In this document: one piece after another, positions 1 to 6,447 of the stretch
How the letters are laid out: each line of letters opens with the position of its first letter
How positions within the stretch are numbered: position 1 is the first letter of the stretch
Assembly (NCBI GenBank): GCA_027621335.1
Contig: JAQCAN010000110.1
Location: 1 to 7,889 of the forward strand
Source: Bacteroidota bacterium
Lineage (GTDB): Bacteria; Bacteroidota; Bacteroidia; Flavobacteriales_D; JABDKJ01
Reading direction: 5' to 3'
Length of the DNA: 7,889 bases
Made by a program: the position numbers and the translations under genes
Notes under the pieces: model-generated
Database searches by the model: none
Told to the model about the DNA's origin: nothing
Seen by the model: only the letters and a program-made list of their open reading frames with translations

Positions 1-3000
1 ATACAATCCATAAGAGGAGCCACGAAATCAGCTTTGGTGGATTTCGCCCAGAGCAGCAGATTGGCCAGTGGGTCATGGTTCAGGATTCCGATAGCTCAAG
101 ATGGAGTGTACCGCATCACCTACTCTTACCTGCAGTCTTTGGGTTTGGAAATGGCCAGTCTTGACCCTGATGATATCAACATCTATGGTAACGATGAGGG
201 CATTCTTCCCTTCCAGAACAGCGTGCCAAGAGGAGATGACCTTGTTTTGAAAGAGTCTTTGATTCTTGGGGGGGAGGATGGGAGTTTCGATGCTGGGGAC
301 CAACTCATTTTTTACGCCAAAGGACCTCATGAGTGGAATTATTCCGCTCTGGATAATGAGTTCAAACATACCAAGCACTACTTCAGCGACTTGGCCTATT
401 GCTTTATCGGGATAGGGATCGATGCCCCAGCAAGAGTGAACGCTGCATCGATAATCACTGAAGCCGCAGTTCAAGACATCACCTCCTTTGACGATTACCG
501 TTTTTATGAGAATGACTTGGAGAACGTCATCAAATCTGGACGAAGGTTGGTAGGGGAGAAGTTCGGACTGGACGGTACACTTAGTTTTTCCGGCTCTGTG
601 TTCAATTTTGAGAACTTGGAACTTGATGAAGAGGTCAAACTGCGTTCACGTTTGGTTGCAGCCGCCATTGGGTCATCCAATGTGAGTCTTTTCAGTCTTT
701 CTTGTAATGGGAACGTTCAGAACATCAGTATCCAAGGGGTAGGGAGTTATGTGGTCGCACGCCATAAGGAGAGCGTCATGTCGTTCAATCCTTCTTCAGG
801 AAACCTTCCAGTCACAATTTCCTTCGATCCTGGAACACCTGATGCTGAAGGCTGGGTGGATTTCTTGGCCTTCAATGTTCGAAGAAGGTTGAGAAGGACG
901 AGTACCCAGCTCCTCTTCCGGGATGGCAGGACGTTTGGCGATGCAGGTATTTCAAGATTTACAATAGAGAATATGGTCCCAGATCAATTCATCTGGGATG
1001 TTACGGATCCAGCCTCTCCGAAGGTCATCTCTTATGATTTACAAGGGAACTTGGCCTTTTTCAAAGCCGAGACGATGGAATTAAGACAATATGCCCTTTT
1101 CAACACATCTAATCTATTGACGCCAGGCGCTGCTGTGGCTATTCCCAATCAGGATCTGCATGCACTTGATCAGCAGGACATGGTCATCCTCACAGCTGCA
1201 CCGTTCAGGCCCACCGCTGAGAAATTTGCTGAGTTGCATAGGTCTGAAGGTCTCACCGTGTTGGTTGTAGAGCCACAGGAGGTGTATAATGAATTCTCTT
1301 CAGGTGTGCCGGATATTACTGCAGTCAAATGGTTCATGAAGATGTTCTATGACCGGGCAGGTGAGGATGATGCGGAACGTCCCGACTATCTCATGATGAT
1401 AGGGGATGGAGAGAATATCCAAAGGAATCTGGATCCCGCAAGCTCGATATATCTTCTGAGTTATCAATCTGAGGAGTCCAATAGTCTGACATCGTCCTAC
1501 ATAACCGATGATTACTTCGGATTACTGGACGACTTGGAATCGGACGGCCCCAATGGCACCCCTGATATCGGGATCGGTCGACTACCGGTGAAATCAATTA
1601 TAGAGGCGGAGGCCATGTTCTCTAAAGCACAACGTTATGTTTCCAGATCGACTGGAGTCATAGGAGGTGTGTGCCAGGACAATTTGACCACTGCTTTCGG
1701 TGATTGGAGGAACAGGGTCGTCTTCGTTGGAGATGATGAGGATGGCAACATCCACATGAGCCAAGCGGATCAGGTCGCCCAGATCATGAACAACGTGGAT
1801 AAGGACTATATCATCAAGAAGATCTATCTCGATGCCTACCAACAAGAAGCTGCTTCGGGCGTAGAGCGCTACCCTCAGGCTGCAGATGATATCCGCAGAT
1901 CTATTCAAGAAGGGTCATTGATTCTGAGTTATACCGGGCATGGTGGTGAGATAGGTTGGGCGGCCGAGCGTATCCTGGACGTGCCTACAGTGCAGAATTT
2001 CACTAACGCTTATGCTCTCCCTGTCCTATTTACCGCGACCTGCGAATTCTCTCGATATGACGACCCTGAGAGAACTTCAGCTGGAGAGTTGGTCCTCTTG
2101 AACCCTGATGGTGGCGCTATAAGCCTTCTAACCACTACGCGGTTGGTCTTCTCTGGCGAGAATTTCCAATTGAGTCGGGTGTTCTATGATGTTGTTATGA
2201 GAAAGGACGATGAAGAATATACCTGTCCGCAATCAGCTGATTACTCAAATGAATTCACCTTCCCCAACGAGCTTCGTATGGGAGATCTGATGCGTGTGAC
2301 TAAGGGCTGTGTTGCGGGAGTGAATAAGTTGAACTTCTCTTTGCTCGGTGATCCTGCGCTGCGCATCAATTATCCTGAAATGGTCGTGAGAACAGACAGT
2401 GTACTCAACATTGCTGGTAATCCTATCGACACGATCAAGGCACTTCAGAGGGTGACTGTAGTTGGACATATAGAGGATGCTTTTGGAAACCTCCTAGAGG
2501 ACTTCAATGGTCAGGTGGAACCTTCTGTGTTCGATAAGGAACAAAGTATCCAGACCTTGCAGAATGATGGCAATAACGCTTTCACCTACCAGTCCAGGGA
2601 CAACCTCATTTATAAGGGTAAGGCTACGGTCTCCAACGGAGCGTTTAGTTATCAGTTCGTAGTGCCCAAGGACATCAGTTATCAGAATGGACAGGGAAAG
2701 ATATACTACTACGGGGTATCTGGTGATTCAGATGCACAGGGTTCTAAGGATGACCTCTATGTCGGAGGGACAGACGATAGTGCCGCGGATGACGATCAAG
2801 GGCCACAAATAGAGCTATTCCTCAATGATGAGAGCTTCGTGGATGGTGGGCTCACGAACCAGACTCCCATACTCTTGGCTAAGATATTCGATGACAATGG
2901 AGTCAATACCGTTGGCAATGGAATAGGCCATGACATCACGGTGATTTTAGATGAGAACACGTCCAAGCAGATCGTGCTCAATGATTTCTATGAAGCGGAT

Positions 3001-3450
3001 TTGGACTCTTATCAAAGTGGTGTCGTCCGTTATCCCTTCAGTCAGGTTGAGGAAGGGCCTCACACGTTGACCTTTAAAGTTTGGGATATCTACAATAATT
3101 CCACGGAAAAGACTTTGGATTTCGTGGTGGAGAACAATGAGGACCTGGTGCTTCAGAGGGTAATGAACTATCCTAACCCTTTCACCACATCAACACGCTT
3201 TCTTTTTGAGCATAATAAGAACTGTGAGAGCTTGGAAGTTCAGATCCAGGTGTTCACCGTGAGTGGAAAGCTGGTCAAGACCATTTCCAGTTTCATGGAT
3301 GCCACTGACATGCAACAAGATTCGCTGACATGGGATGGTCGGGATGAGTATGGAGACCGACTCGCTAGAGGGGTTTACATGTACCGCCTTAAAGTGGTTA
3401 CACCTCAAGGTCAGAAGCAGGAGGTATTCGAGAAACTAGTCATCCTTTGA
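1..3450 (+). CDS. porU: Type IX secretion system sortase PorU, C25 (gingipain-like) peptidase, 5'-partial
   Basis: PorU is the cell-surface sortase of the T9SS: it removes the C-terminal signal domain of secreted cargo and transfers the cargo to anionic lipopolysaccharide or an equivalent anchor. The frame is open from base 1, so the gene is cut by the window edge; the TTG at 34 is not a convincing start, and the signal peptide must lie upstream. Numbering 1149 residues from base 1, residues 1-390 are a beta-rich N-terminal region. Residues about 393-790 are the peptidase C25 domain, with the catalytic pair visible as His647 in TGHGG and Cys681 in TATCEF, 34 residues apart as expected for gingipain-like enzymes. 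Residues 790-1045 look like Ig-type beta domains, with an acidic Asp-rich linker near 921-935. Residues 1050-1149 are a T9SS C-terminal domain (YPNPF at 1057, ending GVYMYRLKV...KLVIL). PorU is known to keep its own C-terminal domain. The next gene, porV, encodes its barrel partner. The identification is firm. Confidence 0.95.
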   Translation: MQSIRGATKSALVDFAQSSRLASGSWFRIPIAQDGVYRITYSYLQSLGLEMASLDPDDINIYGNDEGILPFQNSVPRGDDLVLKESLILGGEDGSFDAGDQLIFYAKGPHEWNYSALDNEFKHTKHYFSDLAYCFIGIGIDAPARVNAASIITEAAVQDITSFDDYRFYENDLENVIKSGRRLVGEKFGLDGTLSFSGSVFNFENLELDEEVKLRSRLVAAAIGSSNVSLFSLSCNGNVQNISIQGVGSYVVARHKESVMSFNPSSGNLPVTISFDPGTPDAEGWVDFLAFNVRRRLRRTSTQLLFRDGRTFGDAGISRFTIENMVPDQFIWDVTDPASPKVISYDLQGNLAFFKAETMELRQYALFNTSNLLTPGAAVAIPNQDLHALDQQDMVILTAAPFRPTAEKFAELHRSEGLTVLVVEPQEVYNEFSSGVPDITAVKWFMKMFYDRAGEDDAERPDYLMMIGDGENIQRNLDPASSIYLLSYQSEESNSLTSSYITDDYFGLLDDLESDGPNGTPDIGIGRLPVKSIIEAEAMFSKAQRYVSRSTGVIGGVCQDNLTTAFGDWRNRVVFVGDDEDGNIHMSQADQVAQIMNNVDKDYIIKKIYLDAYQQEAASGVERYPQAADDIRRSIQEGSLILSYTGHGGEIGWAAERILDVPTVQNFTNAYALPVLFTATCEFSRYDDPERTSAGELVLLNPDGGAISLLTTTRLVFSGENFQLSRVFYDVVMRKDDEEYTCPQSADYSNEFTFPNELRMGDLMRVTKGCVAGVNKLNFSLLGDPALRINYPEMVVRTDSVLNIAGNPIDTIKALQRVTVVGHIEDAFGNLLEDFNGQVEPSVFDKEQSIQTLQNDGNNAFTYQSRDNLIYKGKATVSNGAFSYQFVVPKDISYQNGQGKIYYYGVSGDSDAQGSKDDLYVGGTDDSAADDDQGPQIELFLNDESFVDGGLTNQTPILLAKIFDDNGVNTVGNGIGHDITVILDENTSKQIVLNDFYEADLDSYQSGVVRYPFSQVEEGPHTLTFKVWDIYNNSTEKTLDFVVENNEDLVLQRVMNYPNPFTTSTRFLFEHNKNCESLEVQIQVFTVSGKLVKTISSFMDATDMQQDSLTWDGRDEYGDRLARGVYMYRLKVVTPQGQKQEVFEKLVIL

Positions 3451-3453
3451 CCC

Positions 3454-3485
3454 TTTACACCTCGCATCCAATTTAAGTATATTTG
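3454..3485 (+). promoter_or_regulatory. Predicted Bacteroidota-type promoter of porV
   Basis: TATATTTG at 3478-3485 matches the Bacteroidota -7 consensus TAnnTTTG exactly. TTTA at 3454-3457 is a one-mismatch match to the TTTG -33 element, with a 20-base spacer. The predicted transcript would begin near 3490-3492, about 11-13 bases before the porV ATG. No strong hairpin that could terminate porU transcription was seen in this gap, so porV may be transcribed both from here and by read-through from porU. This is a motif match by eye. Confidence 0.6.
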
Positions 3486-3502
3486 CACCCCAATTTTTGA
3501 AC

Positions 3503-4786
3503 ATGCTACGTAGCCCTTTAATCCTCCTGACTGTCGCAGTATCCTTCCTAGGCTTTCCTACACTCAGCGCGCAGGTCACTGGTACTCAACAAATCATCGG
3601 ACAGACTGATGATGCGGCCATCAAGACCATTACAACGGCTGTTCCTTTTCTCCTCATAGGACCTGATACGAGGTCGGGAGCTATGGGGGATGCCGGAGTA
3701 GCGATTTCTCCTGATGCCAATTCGATCCATTGGAACGCAGCGAAATTGGCCTTTGCCGAGAAGGACATGGAGCTATCCTTGTCTTACTCTCCTTGGCTGA
3801 GGAACTTGGTAAGGGATATGAATTTGGCCTATCTGAGCGGGTTCAAGAAGTTGGGTGATAATCAAGCTGTGGGAGGTTCGCTGCGGTTCTTCAGCCTAGG
3901 CTCAATCCAATTCACAGATCAGTTCGGTACTAATACACTGCTATTCGAGCCCACTGAGTTCGCCTTGGACGGAGCGTATTCGATCAAGTTATCAGAGAGG
4001 TTCGCAGGAGGTATGGCAGCTAGATTCATTTACTCCAATCTCACAGGCGGGGTATCCAATACCGGAGGAGAATCCAGGCCAGGAACTGCATTCGCGGTAG
4101 ACCTGTCAGGATATTATACCAACGATGATATCCGACTTGGAGAGTATGATGCGATTCTTTCCGCAGGATTCAATATCTCCAATATCGGATCTAAGATGTC
4201 ATACACGTCTGCAGCTCAAAGGGATTTCATTCCTATGAACCTTAGAGTGGGCCCGGCATTGACTCTGGAATTGGACGATTTCAATACACTGACCTTCACT
4301 ACCGATTTCAATAAGTTGCTTGTTCCGAGTATTCCTGTATATCTTGAAGATTCCACTGGAGTGGTCACCGATGCCAACGGTGAATTCGTGGTGGCTTCAG
4401 GACGGAATCCAAATGTCGGTGTCGCCTCTGGAATATTCGGATCGTTCAATGACGCACCTGGAAATGTGACACAGTTTGCAGATGGTACCGTTGAGGTAGA
4501 GCCAGGGAGTGTCTTCAGAGAGGAACTCAGAGAAATAAATATTGCCACAGGTTTGGAATACTGGTATGCTGATCAATTCGCGCTCAGAGCAGGCTACTTC
4601 TATGAGCACCCTACCAAAGGTGCCAGGCAGTATTTCACCCTTGGAGCCGGTGTGAAATACAATGTGTTCTCATTTGACTTCTCCTATCTCATAGCTGCAC
4701 AACAGAGGAATCCCTTGGCCAATACACTTCGCTTCACTTTGAAGCTGAATTTCGCAGAGGCCAAGGCCGCCTCAGAAGATAATTGA
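3503..4786 (+). CDS. porV: Type IX secretion system outer-membrane protein PorV (LptO)
   Basis: PorV is a FadL-like outer-membrane beta-barrel. It receives cargo with its C-terminal signal from the T9SS translocon and shuttles it to the PorU sortase; in Porphyromonas it is also called LptO. I chose the ATG at 3503 (427 residues) over the TTG two codons upstream, because it directly begins a signal peptide (MLRSP, hydrophobic core LILLTVAVSFLGF, predicted cleavage after LSA at about residue 23). The mature protein opens with the family's conserved block, AVPFLLIGPDTRSGAMGDAG followed by DANSIHWNAAKLAF. Alternating aromatic beta-strands follow, and a terminal strand LRFTLKLNF sits just before a short polar tail. 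At 427 residues it is slightly longer than the roughly 390-400 residues I recall for characterised PorV; the extra length seems to lie around residues 275-345, probably an extracellular loop. It sits 52 bases after porU and 12 bases before cdd. Confidence 0.93.
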   Translation: MLRSPLILLTVAVSFLGFPTLSAQVTGTQQIIGQTDDAAIKTITTAVPFLLIGPDTRSGAMGDAGVAISPDANSIHWNAAKLAFAEKDMELSLSYSPWLRNLVRDMNLAYLSGFKKLGDNQAVGGSLRFFSLGSIQFTDQFGTNTLLFEPTEFALDGAYSIKLSERFAGGMAARFIYSNLTGGVSNTGGESRPGTAFAVDLSGYYTNDDIRLGEYDAILSAGFNISNIGSKMSYTSAAQRDFIPMNLRVGPALTLELDDFNTLTFTTDFNKLLVPSIPVYLEDSTGVVTDANGEFVVASGRNPNVGVASGIFGSFNDAPGNVTQFADGTVEVEPGSVFREELREINIATGLEYWYADQFALRAGYFYEHPTKGARQYFTLGAGVKYNVFSFDFSYLIAAQQRNPLANTLRFTLKLNFAEAKAASEDN

Positions 4787-4798
4787 CCATCGCAACTA

Positions 4799-5296
4799 TT
4801 GTCAGCCAAGCGGAGCATAGAATTCTCATATGACGTCTTTGAGGAGATATCCCAACTTCCTCAGGAGGAAAGAGCTTTACTGAAAGCTGCAACTGCCATC
4901 CTCAAGAAGGCCTACGCACCTTATTCACGGTTTAAAGTAGGTGCGGCCATTGCCCTTTCAGATGGCCGGGTCTTTACAGGAAACAATCAAGAGAACGTGG
5001 CTTATCCTTCTGGCCTTTGTGCAGAGCGGGTGGCCCTTTTTTATGTGATGTCCCAGCACCCTGATGCTGAAATACAAGCCATTGCCATAGCAGCCCATCC
5101 TCAGGATTTCGAACTTTCTCGGGTTATCTCTCCATGTGGCGCATGCAGGCAGGCCCTGTTAGAGTATGAGATAAGGATTGGACATCCAATCAAGGTTATT
5201 CTTGGTTCAGAAAAGGGAGAGGTCTATCGCATTCCTTCGGTGTCCGCACTACTACCCCTCTCGTTCACGGAATCCAAACTCAAAAAGGAAGGATGA
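4799..5296 (+). CDS. cdd: Cytidine deaminase (homotetrameric type), TTG start
   Basis: It hydrolytically deaminates cytidine and deoxycytidine to uridine and deoxyuridine in pyrimidine salvage, in the cytoplasm. The 165-residue product has the complete zinc site of the small tetrameric class: Cys74 and catalytic Glu76 in SGLCAERVA, and Cys113 and Cys116 in SPCGACRQ. The substrate-binding block AYAPYSRFKVGAA spans about residues 38-50, and GNNQENVAYPSGLCAER covers about residues 61-77. The start is TTG at 4799: the frame is closed by the porV stop, and the next in-frame ATG (residue 84) lies beyond the first zinc ligand. Twelve bases separate it from porV and no promoter motif is visible there, so it is probably co-transcribed with porV and possibly translationally coupled. 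A regulatory link to secretion is not evident; the adjacency may simply be inherited gene order. Confidence 0.95.
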   Translation: MSAKRSIEFSYDVFEEISQLPQEERALLKAATAILKKAYAPYSRFKVGAAIALSDGRVFTGNNQENVAYPSGLCAERVALFYVMSQHPDAEIQAIAIAAHPQDFELSRVISPCGACRQALLEYEIRIGHPIKVILGSEKGEVYRIPSVSALLPLSFTESKLKKEG

Positions 5297-5302
5297 TTCA
5301 GC

Positions 5303-5333
5303 TCTGATCCTATTATGCCCTTGGCTATATTTG
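5303..5333 (+). promoter_or_regulatory. Predicted Bacteroidota-type promoter of the pdh operon
   Basis: TATATTTG at 5326-5333 matches TAnnTTTG exactly and is identical to the -7 element before porV. TCTG at 5303-5306 is a one-mismatch -33 element with a 19-base spacer. The predicted transcript starts near 5339-5341, leaving a leader of about 15 bases before the pdhA ATG. No TAnnTTTG was found between pdhA and pdhC or between pdhC and pdhB, so this promoter probably drives all three genes. Confidence 0.62.
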
Positions 5334-5341
5334 TCGGGCAT
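5315..5341 (+). repeat. 6-bp inverted repeat over the pdhA promoter (operator-like or weak terminator)
   Basis: ATGCCC at 5315-5320 and its perfect reverse complement GGGCAT at 5336-5341 flank a 15-base spacer that contains the TATATTTG element. The arm centres are 21 bp apart, about two helical turns, which would suit a dimeric regulator. The right arm overlaps a four-T run (5341-5344), so it could also act as a weak intrinsic terminator for the porV-cdd transcript. Six-base arms can arise by chance, so the function is inferred only. Confidence 0.35.
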
Positions 5342-5355
5342 TTTCAGGTATAAGG

Positions 5356-6411
5356 ATGAGTACAGCAGCAGCAAAGAAGAGCCCTAATAAAAAGAGCGCA
5401 AATAGCGCCAACCAGTCCGCCAAGACTGCTTTTACAAAGCAGGACTATGTTAAATGGTATGAGGACATGTATCTCATGCGGAAGTTCGAGGAGAAGTGCG
5501 GGCAATTATACATTCAACAGAAATTCGGTGGATTCTGCCACTTGTATATAGGCCAAGAAGCCCTCTTGGCTGGAATGACATGGGCAATGGGCAAAGATGA
5601 CCGGGTCATCACAGCCTATAGGGACCATGCGCACCCGCTTGCGCTGGGTACACCGGCCAAAGTCGTCATGGCCGAGTTGTATGGCCGTTCTACCGGTTCT
5701 TCCAAAGGAAAAGGGGGTTCAATGCACATGTTCGACAAGGAGCGCAATCTCTTTGGTGGCCATGGTATCGTTGGAGGTCAGATTCCCTTGGGTGCTGGTA
5801 TCGCCTTTGCAGATAAGTACAATGGAATCGATGCTGTGACCTATTGCTATATGGGAGATGGTGCCGTCAGGCAAGGAGCTCTGCATGAAACGTTCAATAT
5901 GGCCATGACGTGGAAACTTCCAGTGGTCTTCGTTGTAGAGAATAACAATTACGCGATGGGAACTTCTGTGGAGCGTACCACCAATGTCCACGAACTTTGG
6001 AAGTTGGGTTTGAGCTATGAGATGCCTGCCGAAGCTGCAGACGGAATGGATCCTGAAGCCATGGCGAAGATCTTCAAGAAAGCAAGAGAGCATGCAGCCT
6101 CAGGAGCAGGTCCATTCTTGATAGAAGCCAAGACATACAGGTACAAAGGACATTCTATGAGCGATCCTCAGAAGTATAGGACCAAGGAAGAGGTTGAAGA
6201 ATATAAGGCACAGGATCCAATTGAGAGAACCTTATCGACCATCAAGAAGAACAAATTCCTAACTGATGCTCAGATCAAGAAGATTCAAGACAAGGTGAAA
6301 CAAGAGATCGAAGAAGCGGTGACCTTCGCAGAAGAATCCCCCTTACCAGAAGCCAAGGAACTGTACGAGGATGTGTATATCCAAAAGGACTATCCTTTCG
6401 TGAACGATTGA
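5356..6411 (+). CDS. pdhA: Pyruvate dehydrogenase E1 component, alpha subunit
   Basis: This is the thiamine-diphosphate-binding subunit of the heterotetrameric (alpha2beta2) E1, which decarboxylates pyruvate and reductively acetylates the lipoyl group of E2. The 351-residue product has the E1-alpha opening WYEDMYLMRKFEEKCGQLY at about 34-52, YRDHAHPLALG near 88-98, and GGHGIVGGQIPLGAGIAFA at about 134-152. The thiamine-diphosphate/Mg motif runs from GDGA (167-170) to ENNN (195-198). The active-site loop reads YRYKGHSMSDP at about 261-271, ending in YRTKEE. The first 25 or so residues are a polar Ser/Ala/Lys/Asn-rich extension that is probably flexible. Pyruvate is the likeliest substrate because of sequence type and the adjoining E2; a branched-chain 2-oxoacid role is less likely. 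The ATG at 5356 lies just downstream of a predicted promoter, with AAGG abutting it rather than at Shine-Dalgarno spacing. Confidence 0.94.
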   Translation: MSTAAAKKSPNKKSANSANQSAKTAFTKQDYVKWYEDMYLMRKFEEKCGQLYIQQKFGGFCHLYIGQEALLAGMTWAMGKDDRVITAYRDHAHPLALGTPAKVVMAELYGRSTGSSKGKGGSMHMFDKERNLFGGHGIVGGQIPLGAGIAFADKYNGIDAVTYCYMGDGAVRQGALHETFNMAMTWKLPVVFVVENNNYAMGTSVERTTNVHELWKLGLSYEMPAEAADGMDPEAMAKIFKKAREHAASGAGPFLIEAKTYRYKGHSMSDPQKYRTKEEVEEYKAQDPIERTLSTIKKNKFLTDAQIKKIQDKVKQEIEEAVTFAEESPLPEAKELYEDVYIQKDYPFVND

Positions 6412-6447
6412 TTCCAAACCAAGCACTAGAAAGAGACTTAAAAGACT

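Noticed and set aside
1594..1908. 104-residue minus-strand open frame within porU
   Set aside because: It lies inside the conserved C25 peptidase domain on the opposite strand and has no recognisable motif; it is treated as a shadow.
3451..3477. Possible terminator after porU
   Set aside because: No inverted repeat with a following T-run is visible before the porV promoter; the TTTTT at 3494-3498 has no stem ahead of it.
5178..5387. 69-residue plus-strand frame spanning the cdd-pdhA junction
   Set aside because: It overlaps the end of cdd and the start of pdhA in another frame and runs through the predicted promoter; the composition is not protein-like.
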